Made by a program: the position numbers and the translations under genes. Shown here one piece after another: positions 27,708 through 35,542 of a stretch of DNA of 64,000 nucleotides; positions within the stretch are counted from its first letter, which is position 1, and each line of letters starts with the position of its first letter. The stretch comes from UMGS621 sp964468815 (GTDB lineage: Bacteria > Bacillota > Clostridia > Christensenellales > Borkfalkiaceae): the NCBI GenBank assembly GCA_964468815.1, contig CAYXWN010000002.1, positions 15,613 through 79,612 of the forward strand, given 5' to 3'. The notes beneath the pieces were generated by a model. It saw only the letters and a list, made by a program, of their open reading frames with translations, searched no databases and had not been told where the DNA came from.

Positions 27708-29072
27708 ATGGGCGTAAGGGACGTTTTTAAGAAAAAAGAAAAAACGGAAGAAAATTCCGCAAAGAAACATTATTTAAGCGGAAAAGAGGTGCGCGAAATC
27801 GCAAAAGCCAACGCGAAAGAAATGCGGCGTTTGGAAAAAGCGAAAAAGCGGAGAGTCAATCCGTCCGAATACACGACGGAGATGAAAGATCCCAAAAATA
27901 TTTTGGAAGTGGAAGGGTTACATTCGTACTTTTTCACCGATCAAGGCGTGGTAAAAGCCGTAAACGGCGTTACGTTTAACATTCCCGTCAATTCCACCGT
28001 CGGCGTGGTCGGCGAATCGGGTTGCGGAAAGTCGGTTACGTCTATGTCGATTATGCGGCTTTTGCAAGGTCCGTCCGGACAGATCGTCGACGGCGCGATT
28101 CGTTTTAAGATAAGCGACTATAAACGGGACGAAAAGGGAAATTATATCCCCGTATACGAAAAGGACGAGAACGGAGACGTCGTTTACGAGCAGGTGACGA
28201 ATAAAAACGGCGAGCCTAAGTTCGATAAAGACGGAAATCCCGTTCTTCGCCCCAAGCAAAAGCTGGGCGAAAACGGAATCGGCGTATTCGAAGAAGAAGA
28301 AAAGACGGTCGATATCGCCAAAATGCCCATTCGTGAAATGTATCGCCTCCGTGGCAGACAGATGGCAATGGTGTTCCAAGAGCCGATGACTTCGCTTAAT
28401 CCCGTTTTCACCATCGGGGATCAGTTGGACGAGGTTTCGTTACTGCATATTCCCGGTGCGACGAGAGAACTTGCGAAAAAGCGTTCGCTCGAAATGCTGA
28501 ACATGGTTGGAATCGCTATGCCCGAACGGGTGTATTCGTCCTTTCCGCACGAACTTTCGGGCGGTATGCGCCAACGCGTTATGATCGCTATGGCGCTTGC
28601 TTGCGAACCGCGGTTGATTATCGCCGACGAGCCGACGACGGCTTTGGACGTGACTATTCAGGCGCAAATTCTCGATTTGTTTAACGACTTGAAGAGAAAG
28701 ATCAACAGTTCGATTTTGTTGATTACGCACGATCTCGGCGTGATTGCGGAAATGGCGGATTACGTTGTGGTCATGTACGCCGGGAGAATCATCGAACAGG
28801 GAACGGCTTCGGAGATCTTTCACAATCCGTGCCATCCGTATACGCAAGGCTTGCAAAAATCCAAGCCTACGATGAAGTCCTCAAAGGATAAACTGTTCAA
28901 TATTCCCGGGAACGTGCCCAATCCGATCAATATGCCGTCTTATTGTTATTTCAAAGAAAGATGCTCGCAATGTATCGGGAAATGTTCGGGGGATTATCCC
29001 GGAATGGTTCAGATAAGCCCGACGCATTTCGTCGCTTGTCACTTGTACGATGATAAAACGAAGGAGAACTGA
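27708..29072 (+). CDS. oppD: Oligopeptide ABC transporter ATP-binding protein, OppD type, with insert
   Basis: A 454-residue ATPase of the Opp/Dpp type: Walker A GESGCGKS (about residue 102), Q-loop VFQEPMTSLNP (about 222), signature LSGGMRQR (about 284), Walker B LIIADEPTTALD and the C-terminal Opp oligopeptide/HPYTQGL region with a cysteine cluster (CYFKERCSQC). It powers peptide import. Two things are unusual. There is a basic N-terminal extension of about 65 residues. Between Walker A and the Q-loop there is a roughly 70-residue insert of short DxxGN-type hairpin repeats (DEKGNY, DENGDV, NKNGEP, DKDGNP) that normal OppD lacks. The catalytic motifs are intact, so the protein should be active. 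Confidence 0.9.
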   Translation: MGVRDVFKKKEKTEENSAKKHYLSGKEVREIAKANAKEMRRLEKAKKRRVNPSEYTTEMKDPKNILEVEGLHSYFFTDQGVVKAVNGVTFNIPVNSTVGVVGESGCGKSVTSMSIMRLLQGPSGQIVDGAIRFKISDYKRDEKGNYIPVYEKDENGDVVYEQVTNKNGEPKFDKDGNPVLRPKQKLGENGIGVFEEEEKTVDIAKMPIREMYRLRGRQMAMVFQEPMTSLNPVFTIGDQLDEVSLLHIPGATRELAKKRSLEMLNMVGIAMPERVYSSFPHELSGGMRQRVMIAMALACEPRLIIADEPTTALDVTIQAQILDLFNDLKRKINSSILLITHDLGVIAEMADYVVVMYAGRIIEQGTASEIFHNPCHPYTQGLQKSKPTMKSSKDKLFNIPGNVPNPINMPSYCYFKERCSQCIGKCSGDYPGMVQISPTHFVACHLYDDKTKEN

Positions 29073-29073
29073 T

Positions 29074-30258
29074 ATGGATAATCACGCAGATCAAGCCGAT
29101 TTGTTGCAGACTGCGGCGGAAAAGCAAGAATCCGCTTCTGCCGCGGAAAACGAAACAAACGGATTGAATTCTTCCGAAACGCAAGCGGAGGGCGCGTTCG
29201 CGAATTACGACGATATTGCGGAAAAGGAAAGAGAAAATAAAATAAAAACCGAAAGAATCGAAGCGGATCGCGTTTTGCCACCCGATCCGACCGCGCTTTT
29301 GGAGGTGCGACATCTGAAAAAACACTTTGTGTTGAAAAAGACGCTATTTGGAAAGCCTATTTCGACCTTAAAAGCGGTAGACGACGTTTCGTTTAAGATA
29401 AGAGAGGGCGAAACGCTGGGAATCGTAGGCGAATCGGGGTGCGGAAAAACCACGATGGGCAGAACGATTTTGAAGTTGTATCAACCGACCGAGGGACAAG
29501 TCTTTTTCGAGGGGAAGGATATTGCCGCGTATACTCCGAAAGAAATGCGCGCGCTGAGAACGAAGATGCAAATCGTATTCCAAGATCCGTATTCCTCGTT
29601 GCCTCCGAGAAGCACGGTGGGTGATATTTTATCCGAACCCGTCAAGGTGCATAAGATCGTTCCGCCGCAAAAGGTGAAAGAATACGTGTTGGAAATAATG
29701 GAACAATGCGGACTTCGCGATTATTATTACGAGCGGTATCCGCACGAATTTTCGGGCGGACAGCGGCAGCGTATTTGTATCGCGCGCGCGTTGGCGGTAA
29801 GCCCTAAATTCGTCGTTTGCGACGAGCCGGTTTCCGCGCTGGACGTTTCCATTCAGGCGCAAATCATCAATTTGTTGAAGAAGATTCAGCAGGAAAGAAA
29901 ACTCACGTATTTGTTTATTTCGCACGATCTTTCCGTCGTAAAATATATATCCGACCGGATCGGCGTTATGTATTTGGGCAGCATGGTGGAATTTGGCGAA
30001 AAGGATGAAATTTTCAACAATCCCTTGCACCCATACACGAATGCGTTGTTCTCTTCCGTTCCAAACCCAAACCCGGACGAGAAGTCCGAGCGTATTTTAT
30101 TGAAAGGCGATATTCCTTCGCCGGCAAATCCGCCGATGGGTTGTAAATTCCATACTCGCTGTCCGCGTGCGATGGAGATCTGTAAGCATATCGAGCCGGA
30201 ATACAAGGAGCAAACGCCCGGGCATTTCGTGGCTTGCCACTGCTATTCGCAGGAGTAA
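29074..30258 (+). CDS. oppF: Oligopeptide ABC transporter ATP-binding protein, OppF type
   Basis: The start is set at ATG 29074, 8 bases after AAGGAGA, one base past the oppD stop; an in-frame ATG 8 codons earlier lies inside oppD. The 394-residue ATPase has Walker A GESGCGKTT, signature FSGGQRQRI, Walker B KFVVCDEPVSALD and the C-terminal HPYTNALFSS and CKFHTRCPRA segments typical of OppF. An acidic, Ala/Glu-rich N-terminal extension of about 70 residues precedes the ABC domain. It forms the second ATPase of the importer. Confidence 0.92.
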   Translation: MDNHADQADLLQTAAEKQESASAAENETNGLNSSETQAEGAFANYDDIAEKERENKIKTERIEADRVLPPDPTALLEVRHLKKHFVLKKTLFGKPISTLKAVDDVSFKIREGETLGIVGESGCGKTTMGRTILKLYQPTEGQVFFEGKDIAAYTPKEMRALRTKMQIVFQDPYSSLPPRSTVGDILSEPVKVHKIVPPQKVKEYVLEIMEQCGLRDYYYERYPHEFSGGQRQRICIARALAVSPKFVVCDEPVSALDVSIQAQIINLLKKIQQERKLTYLFISHDLSVVKYISDRIGVMYLGSMVEFGEKDEIFNNPLHPYTNALFSSVPNPNPDEKSERILLKGDIPSPANPPMGCKFHTRCPRAMEICKHIEPEYKEQTPGHFVACHCYSQE

Positions 30259-30260
30259 GA

Positions 30261-30512
30261 ATGGGAAAAAAGAAGAAAGAGAAAAAAGAAAAAATTATTT
30301 ATTACGACGATAATTCCACGATCGCCGATATGTCGAGCACGAACCGAAAGGGAGAAAAGCGTATGCCGCCCGAACCGCGGCGCAAATCGTCCTTTTCGGA
30401 AAAGTGGGCGACGTATTGGGCTGCCGTGAAAATGTTATTTATTCCCATGTGCGTCGTATTGTTGATTCTCTGCGTTCTGTATTGTCTGCTTATGGTAATT
30501 GCGGGGAATTGA
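30261..30512 (+). CDS. Small single-pass membrane protein at the end of the opp operon
   Basis: An 83-residue protein. The start is ATG 30261 with AGGAG 6 bases upstream, inside the 3' end of oppF; an upstream in-frame ATG lies within oppF and lacks a ribosome site. The product opens with a lysine-rich stretch (GKKKKEKKEKK), continues with a polar linker and has one membrane helix at the C-terminus (about residues 57-80). I do not recognise the family. Its position two bases after oppF and just before a strong hairpin suggests it is the last gene of the importer transcript. Confidence 0.6.
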   Translation: MGKKKKEKKEKIIYYDDNSTIADMSSTNRKGEKRMPPEPRRKSSFSEKWATYWAAVKMLFIPMCVVLLILCVLYCLLMVIAGN

Positions 30513-30530
30513 ATTTGGTTTATAAGATTA

Positions 30531-30567
30531 TGCGCCCCTTATTCGCAGAATGCGAATAAGGGGCGCA
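30531..30567. terminator. Perfect 17-bp inverted repeat after the opp operon
   Basis: Two exact 17-base arms (30531-30547 and 30551-30567, arm TGCGCCCCTTATTCGCA) are separated by GAA. The hairpin begins 18 bases after the last gene of the opp operon. No clear T-run follows on either strand, so it may be a terminator that needs help, a Rho-independent-like barrier or an mRNA 3'-end stabiliser. Confidence 0.6.
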
Positions 30568-30724
30568 TATTGCTATGTAGCGCGTATTTGTAAGTAAATT
30601 TATTGCAACGTAAGGCGACGTCCTTTCAATAAGAAAAACTTTGTAATATCGTCGTCAAACTTTAAAAACGCTTTATTTTTTATGAATTTGCAAACGGGTT
30701 AAAAAGTTGTTTTTTAATATTCCA

Positions 30725-30753
30725 TTGACTTTATTAAAATACTTTGGCATACT
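30725..30753 (+). promoter_or_regulatory. Candidate sigma-A promoter for a non-coding RNA
   Basis: TTGACT (30725-30730), 17 bases, CATACT (30748-30753). No ORF with a ribosome site follows for over 400 bases, but a set of stems does. Confidence 0.45.
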
Positions 30754-30819
30754 AATAATTGACCAACGAGATCGAGAGGCGTTTTTATTTGAGTAAACCG
30801 AAAACTAACGGAAATTGAA

Positions 30820-30921
30820 AAATGTTATCTTGCAACAAAGATTTTTCGCTAACAGAAGTGCAACGGGGGAAAACATATCGCAAGATATGGTGCGGAATAC
30901 TTCTGTAAAATCTGCAACATT
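30820..30921 (+). ncRNA. Candidate structured RNA (nested stems with GCAA tetraloop)
   Basis: Four co-axial helices can be drawn: AATGTT/AACATT (30821-30826 with 30916-30921), AGATTTT/AAAATCT (30839-30845 with 30907-30913), ACAGAAGT/ACTTCTGT (30852-30859 with 30899-30906) and CATATC/GATATG closed by a GCAA tetraloop (30874-30889). Helices two and three abut on the 3' side. An alternative pairing, ATCTT/AAGAT (30827-30842), would compete with the second helix. It does not match tmRNA, RNase P, SRP RNA or riboswitch signatures that I know. Boundaries of the full RNA are uncertain; it could run to the terminator at 31171. Confidence 0.4.
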
Positions 30922-31090
30922 ATCTATTATGTAAAAAGGAGTGTTTGTTGGGTGTTAAACAAGCGCAATGCTCGTAAAAAAATTATATTTTTGTACAATA
31001 TGTTTTTTGAGTCGGAAGGTTGGTGAATGTCCGACCCTTTTTCGGTCGATGATTGAAATGTTCTTAAAACCGAATGATTTTAGAAGCGTA

Positions 31091-31116
31091 GCGATTAGTC
31101 TTAAAAGACTAATCGC
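31091..31116. repeat. Perfect 12-bp inverted repeat
   Basis: GCGATTAGTCTT (31091-31102), AA, AAGACTAATCGC (31105-31116). It lies 25 bases before the terminator and could be part of the candidate RNA or an operator. Confidence 0.6.
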
Positions 31117-31140
31117 GAAGTGCTTTTCTAAGATAAAAAG

Positions 31141-31171
31141 AAACAGTCGCCGATAGAAACGGCGGCTGTTT
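31141..31171. terminator. Bidirectional rho-independent terminator
   Basis: AAACAGTCGCCG (31141-31152) pairs with CGGCGGCTGTTT (31160-31171) with one G-U pair; TTTTTG follows on the plus strand and a T-rich run on the minus strand. It lies just beyond the stop of the minus-strand DUF2188 gene and also ends the AT-rich region. Confidence 0.8.
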
Positions 31172-31185
31172 TTGCTTGAGATGGA

Positions 31186-31716
31186 TTATTTGTATTTGCG
31201 GATTTGACCGGAAACTTTATGGAGATGAACCGTACCGTCTTTTCCGCCGGCAAGTTTCTTCGCGTAAGCGTAGGCTTCCTCTTGCGTGTTGAAAAGTTTG
31301 ATCGCTTTACCGCCTTTTTGCAGTTTTACTTGCCACTTTCCGTCTTCCTTTCTCTTGGTTACGTGATAGATATTTTCTTCTGCGTAATTTTTTTCGAGTT
31401 TTTCCGCAACGGAGTTGTCGTGCTCGCTCGATTCCTCTTGTGTCGGTGCAATTTTTTCTTCGGCGATTGTTTGAGAAGAATCGTCTTTCCCTTTGGCGGT
31501 TGAACTTTTTTTCTTTTCGACGGAAGATTCTTCCGTCTTTTCTTCTTTAACGGGTTCTTCTTGCGTTTCGGTCGGCGTTGCCTTTTTCTTCTTTTTTAAG
31601 CCGGAAATCGTGAACGCCGCGATGATGACGATCAATAAGACGACAAGAATCGCCACGAGATATAGCGGATTTTCGGAGAAAAACGTTCCCATATCGCTAA
31701 AAAAACTTAAAATCAT
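31186..31716 (-). CDS. Membrane-anchored DUF2188 protein
   Basis: A 176-residue protein. AAAGGAG 9 bases upstream of the ATG (reading the minus strand) supports the start. One N-terminal membrane helix (about residues 17-38) is followed by a Lys/Glu/Ser-rich low-complexity linker (about 40-110). A C-terminal DUF2188 domain (about 115-176) has the marks HVTKRKEDGKWQVKLQKG, a conserved AYAYAKKLA helix and the ending HLHKVSGQIRKYK. DUF2188 is a small alpha/beta domain of unknown function. The gene stands alone, oriented against its neighbours, with its own promoter and terminator. Confidence 0.85.
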   Translation of the reverse strand: MILSFFSDMGTFFSENPLYLVAILVVLLIVIIAAFTISGLKKKKKATPTETQEEPVKEEKTEESSVEKKKSSTAKGKDDSSQTIAEEKIAPTQEESSEHDNSVAEKLEKNYAEENIYHVTKRKEDGKWQVKLQKGGKAIKLFNTQEEAYAYAKKLAGGKDGTVHLHKVSGQIRKYK

Positions 31717-31757
31717 TCTAAAAATCTCCTTTTTTGACGTTCTGTTCTTTTGTTTCT

Positions 31758-31786
31758 AGGATAACACAATTTTTTAGTTTCGTCAA
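31758..31786 (-). promoter_or_regulatory. Sigma-A promoter of the DUF2188 gene
   Basis: On the minus strand TTGACG (31786-31781), a 17-base spacer and TATCCT (31763-31758), 42 bases before the ATG at 31716. Confidence 0.65.
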
Positions 31787-31820
31787 GCCCGAAATTGTGG
31801 ATTTTCGGGGCAAATTGTGG

Positions 31821-31826
31821 TAAAAT
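31821..31826 (+). promoter_or_regulatory. -10 box TAAAAT placed for a nearly leaderless transcript
   Basis: TAAAAT ends 8 bases before the ATG at 31835 and there is no ribosome site between them. A direct repeat AAATTGTGG occurs at 31792-31800 and 31812-31820; the first copy supplies a TTGTGG at a long 20-base spacing. Confidence 0.45.
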
Positions 31827-31834
31827 AAAAAATC

Positions 31835-33022
31835 ATGAGTACGTTTTCAAAAATTTACGGATATGCGATTGTCGGCGGCGGCGCGTCCGGCTTGATTGCC
31901 ACGTTGGAGTTGGCGCGGTTGGGCAAGGCGAAGGACGTCGTGGTGTTGGAACGGACGGATCGCGTCGGGAAAAAACTGATTGCAACCGGGAACGGGCAAG
32001 GCAATCTCTATAACGTGAACGACGGAATCGAACATTATGCGAACGGGCGTTTTGCCGGCGTCGCGCTTTCGCGGTTCGGCGCGCGTTCTGCGGAGGCGTT
32101 TTACCGTTCGTTGGGCGTTTTGCCGTCGGTAAAGGGGGACGGCAGAGCGTATCCGTCCGGATATCAGGCTTCTGCCGTGCTCGATTTGATGCGCGCGCGG
32201 TTGGCGTTTTACGGCGTTGAGATTCGGACGGAAGCGTTCGTCACGAACGTGCGCAAGAAAAACGGAATTTTTACGCTTTCGTACGGCAAGGAAGTTGTCG
32301 CGGCACAAAAAGTTTTGCTTGCGGCAGGGGGAAAAGCGGCGAAGCAGTTCGGAACGGACGGCTCTGCCTACGCATTGGCGCAGTCGTTCGGACATACCGT
32401 TACAAAAACCATGCCTTCTTTGGTTCAATTGGTTACCGAACGAGAGCCTCTTCGCGGATTAAAAGGAGTGAAGGCGGATTGCGTCGTTTCGGTTTTGCGC
32501 GGCGAACGTGCGGTTAAAAGCGCGCGCGGAGAGGTTTTGTTTACCGATTACGGCGTTTCGGGGAATGCCGTATTTTCGGTTTCGGGCGCGGCGGCAGAGG
32601 GGACTTGTGCGCTCTCGCTTTCCTTTCTTCCGGACGTTTCCTCTGAATTGTTGGCGGCGGCGTTGCAAGAAAAGGTTCGGAACGCGCCGTATCTTCCGTT
32701 CGGTGAGGTTTTAACGGGCATTTTGCCAAAGCAGTTGGGGCGCGTTCTCGTAAAACGCGCCGGGGAAAACGTTTCCGCCGTCGTTGCAACGGTGAAAGAT
32801 TTCCGATTAAAGGTGACGGGTTCGCTTGATTTTTCGGCGGCGCAAGTGACCAAGGGCGGAATCGACGTGCGCGACGTCCGTTCGGGAACAATGGAGAGCA
32901 CGTTGGAAAAAGGACTGTTTTTCAGCGGAGAAATTTTGGACGTGGACGGCGATTGCGGCGGTTATAATTTGTTGTGGGCTTACGCAAGCGCATGCGCCGC
33001 GGCGGAGGGAATGACGAAATGA
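31835..33022 (+). CDS. FAD-dependent oxidoreductase of the YhiN/BaiN (HI0933-like) family
   Basis: A 395-residue flavoprotein. A Rossmann dinucleotide site at the N-terminus (AIVGGGASGLIA, about residues 11-22) and an HI0933-type ATGNGQGNLYN segment identify the family; the usual form is ATGNGRCNLTN, so Arg-Cys is replaced by Gln-Gly here. A second FAD-contact segment lies near the C-terminus (GLFFSGEILDVDGDCGGYNLLWAYASG-like, seen as two shorter blocks). Known relatives include BaiN, a bile-acid flavoprotein, but most have no assigned substrate. The stop overlaps the next start (ATGA), and no ribosome site precedes its own ATG. Confidence 0.85.
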   Translation: MSTFSKIYGYAIVGGGASGLIATLELARLGKAKDVVVLERTDRVGKKLIATGNGQGNLYNVNDGIEHYANGRFAGVALSRFGARSAEAFYRSLGVLPSVKGDGRAYPSGYQASAVLDLMRARLAFYGVEIRTEAFVTNVRKKNGIFTLSYGKEVVAAQKVLLAAGGKAAKQFGTDGSAYALAQSFGHTVTKTMPSLVQLVTEREPLRGLKGVKADCVVSVLRGERAVKSARGEVLFTDYGVSGNAVFSVSGAAAEGTCALSLSFLPDVSSELLAAALQEKVRNAPYLPFGEVLTGILPKQLGRVLVKRAGENVSAVVATVKDFRLKVTGSLDFSAAQVTKGGIDVRDVRSGTMESTLEKGLFFSGEILDVDGDCGGYNLLWAYASACAAAEGMTK

Positions 33023-34548
33023 TACGCTTGCAATTAAAGCGCGCATTGACCGAAAGCGAGGCGGAATTAAGAAAACGGGCGTTCCGAAAGGCAGGTGTTT
33101 CGGAGGAGAACGCGCGCTTTCGCATTGTGAAAAAGTCGTTGGACGCGCGCGACCGTTCGGATATTCATTATTTATATACCGTCGAACTTTGCTTGTCGGA
33201 CGAAAAAACTTCCGTGCCCGAACGGAAACGTTACCGTAAGCCCGATCGCCCGATTGCCGTCGTCGGCATGGGACCTGCCGGGTTATTCGCCGCGCTCACG
33301 CTTTCGCACGCAGGGCTTCCCGTTCTTTTAATCGAACGGGGAAAGTCGGTAGAGGAACGAAAAAAGGACGTCGAGATGTTTTATTCTTCGCGCACGCTGA
33401 ATCCGCAATCGAACATTCAGTTCGGAGAGGGCGGTGCCGGAACGTTTTCGGACGGAAAACTCAACACGGGGGTGAAGAGCCCTTTAAAGGAACGCGTGCT
33501 AAACGAGTTTGTTCGCCACGGCGCGCCCGAGGAGATCTTATACGAAAGTAAGCCGCACGTCGGAAGCGATCGGCTTCCGCGCGTAGTGGCGTCCATGCGA
33601 CAAGAATTGTTGCAAAACGGACATGACGTATGGTTTGAAACGACGTTAGTCGGACTTCGGAAAAAGGGAAGTTCGATTGCGTCGGTTTGTTTGCAAGGAT
33701 TACACGACGGGGAAGTCCCCGTGTCCGAGGTCGTTTTGGCGAGTGGACATTCCGGGAGAGATACGTTCGGTATGCTCCAACGCGAGGGCTTTGCTTTGGA
33801 AGCCAAGGATATGGCGATCGGCGTGCGGATCGAGCATTTGCAATCGGAAATCAGTCGCGCGCAATACGGCAAAGCGGCGCGGTTACTTCCGCCTGCCGAT
33901 TATAAGTTAACCAGTTCCGCCGGCGAGCGCGGCGTGTTTACGTTCTGCATGTGTCCCGGCGGTACGGTGGTTGGTGCGGCGAGCGAAATCGGCGGAGTCG
34001 TTACTAACGGAATGAGTAATTATAAGCGAGACGGCGTGAATGCAAACAGTGCGATCGTCGCGCAAGTGCGGTCGTCCGATTACGGCGAGGGCGTGCTTGC
34101 CGGGATTGATTATCTCCGCAAGTTGGAGCAAGCCGCCTATTTTGCAGGCGGTCGGTCGTATGCTGCACCGTGTCAGACGGTGGGCGATTTTCTTCGGGAT
34201 CGGGAAACGCGGCGGTTCGGTTCGGTTCAGCCGACGTATCCGTTGGGGACGGAATTTTATTCGCTTCAAAAATTGTTGCCCTCTTACGTTATGGAATCCT
34301 TAAAGGCGGGAATCGTCGATATAGATCGGAGATTAAAGGGCTTTGCGTCGGAGGACGCCGTTCTTACGGGAATCGAAACGCGTACTTCTTCTCCCGTTCG
34401 CGTGTTGCGCGGACAGGACGGGAACAGCCCGTCCGCCGAAAATCTCTATCCGGCAGGGGAGATCGGTTATGCCGGCGGCATTATGAGCGCGGCGATGGAC
34501 GGAATCCGTGCGGCAGAGGCGATTTTGAAAAAATACGAGGTGAATTGA
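33019..34548 (+). CDS. FAD-dependent dehydrogenase (COG2509 family)
   Basis: The start is set at ATG 33019, overlapping the previous stop (ATGA). A longer in-frame start at 32974 would lie inside the upstream flavoprotein gene. The 509-residue product has a short N-terminal ferredoxin-like domain, then a Rossmann FAD site (VVGMGPAGLFAALTLSHAG, about residue 80), the family segment SNIQFGEGGAGTFSDGKL, and a C-terminal GEIGYAGGIMSAAMDG FAD motif. COG2509 proteins are widespread in anaerobes; substrate unknown. It is the middle gene of a three-gene unit. Confidence 0.88.
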   Translation: MIRLQLKRALTESEAELRKRAFRKAGVSEENARFRIVKKSLDARDRSDIHYLYTVELCLSDEKTSVPERKRYRKPDRPIAVVGMGPAGLFAALTLSHAGLPVLLIERGKSVEERKKDVEMFYSSRTLNPQSNIQFGEGGAGTFSDGKLNTGVKSPLKERVLNEFVRHGAPEEILYESKPHVGSDRLPRVVASMRQELLQNGHDVWFETTLVGLRKKGSSIASVCLQGLHDGEVPVSEVVLASGHSGRDTFGMLQREGFALEAKDMAIGVRIEHLQSEISRAQYGKAARLLPPADYKLTSSAGERGVFTFCMCPGGTVVGAASEIGGVVTNGMSNYKRDGVNANSAIVAQVRSSDYGEGVLAGIDYLRKLEQAAYFAGGRSYAAPCQTVGDFLRDRETRRFGSVQPTYPLGTEFYSLQKLLPSYVMESLKAGIVDIDRRLKGFASEDAVLTGIETRTSSPVRVLRGQDGNSPSAENLYPAGEIGYAGGIMSAAMDGIRAAEAILKKYEVN

Positions 34549-34549
34549 G

Positions 34550-35431
34550 TTGAAAAACGGATTGATTATCGTAAACGGATTTTGGGAAAACGAATCGACG
34601 CGACATCAGGTTCGGTTGCTGACCGAGGAGTTTTCGGCGCGCGGTGTTACGATGGAATTAAAAAAGGGAAACGAACTTCCCGTTTTGTTGGACGGCGGAA
34701 ACGCCGTGTCGCGGATCGGATCGCCCGATTTCGTCATTTATTTGGATAAGGATATTCATACCGCGGAACTTTTGGAAAAGACGGGAATCCCTCTTTTCAA
34801 CAGCGCGGAAACCGTTCGCCTTTGCGACGATAAAATGTTAACGTACGTCGCGCTTTCGGGGCGCGGAATCGCTATTCCGAAAACCATTTCTTCTCCCGTT
34901 ATGTACCGTCCCGTTTCGGACGATTTTATTCAAACCGTCGAGCGCGAAATCGAATATCCCGTCGTTGTTAAGCAAGTTTACGGCTCTATGGGAAAGAGTG
35001 TTTATCTGGCGCGCACGCGCGAAGAACTTACAGCGATTCGGGAAAAGTTGAAATTGCTTCCGCATCTTTACCAAAGGCACGTGGGGGCTTCTCACGGGTT
35101 GGATATCCGCGTTATCGTGATCGGCGGAAAAGTCGTCGCTTCCATGCGGCGGGAAAACCCGTCCGATTTTCGCTCGAACGTGGAATTAGGCGGAGTGGGA
35201 ACGAAATGCGCGCTTACCGACGCGCAACGCACGCTCGCGGAACGGGCGGCGGCGATTTTGGGCGCGGACTATTGCGGCGTGGATTTGATTCCGAGCGACG
35301 AGGGCGATTATCTGTGTGAGGTCAATTCCAATGCGTTTTTCTTGGGAATTACGTGTGCGACGGGTGTGAACGTGGCAGGGCTGTACGCCGACCACGTAAT
35401 GAAAAAATTGAACGGAATCGGCGAAAAATAA
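34550..35431 (+). CDS. ATP-grasp ligase, RimK-like
   Basis: A 293-residue ATP-grasp enzyme. It starts at TTG 34550 with GAGGTGAA 8 bases upstream; the start is one base past the previous stop. The N-terminal pre-grasp domain (INSRs such as NSAETVRLCDDKM) is followed by the ATP-binding core: VVVKQVYGSMGKSVYLA, a QRHVGASHGLDIRVIVIGG stretch and the metal-binding CEVNSNAFF. This is the RimK/LysX-like subgroup that joins an amino acid or peptide to a carboxylate. The acceptor is unknown. Overlap with two flavoprotein genes suggests a shared pathway. Confidence 0.83.
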   Translation: MKNGLIIVNGFWENESTRHQVRLLTEEFSARGVTMELKKGNELPVLLDGGNAVSRIGSPDFVIYLDKDIHTAELLEKTGIPLFNSAETVRLCDDKMLTYVALSGRGIAIPKTISSPVMYRPVSDDFIQTVEREIEYPVVVKQVYGSMGKSVYLARTREELTAIREKLKLLPHLYQRHVGASHGLDIRVIVIGGKVVASMRRENPSDFRSNVELGGVGTKCALTDAQRTLAERAAAILGADYCGVDLIPSDEGDYLCEVNSNAFFLGITCATGVNVAGLYADHVMKKLNGIGEK

Positions 35432-35542
35432 AGAGTCTGTTTTTGTTTTTTTTAGAATGAAACGGCACTCGTTTGAAAAAACAAATCGGAAAATCGTCGC
35501 ATGCCGTTCGTCGTTGAGAAAGTTTTTTAATCATGGAAAAGG

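Larger units (their letters stand above)
30513..31185. other. AT-rich intergenic region without a convincing gene
   Basis: About 670 bases between the opp operon and the minus-strand DUF2188 gene. It holds, in order, a perfect hairpin (30531-30567), a promoter-like pair (30725-30753), a nested stem array (about 30820-30921), another hairpin (GTCGGA...TCCGAC, about 31011-31036), a 12-bp inverted repeat (31091-31116) and a terminator (31141-31171). A 62-codon ORF (30968-31156) has no ribosome site and contains the inverted repeat, so it is not called. Confidence 0.6.

Noticed and set aside
30820..30921. tmRNA, RNase P RNA, SRP RNA or known riboswitch
   Set aside because: The conserved core sequences of those families are absent; reported only as an unassigned structured RNA.
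30968..31156. 62-codon plus-strand ORF in the AT-rich gap
   Set aside because: No ribosome site near its ATG; it contains a perfect 12-bp inverted repeat and ends at a terminator, and its residues resemble no protein family.
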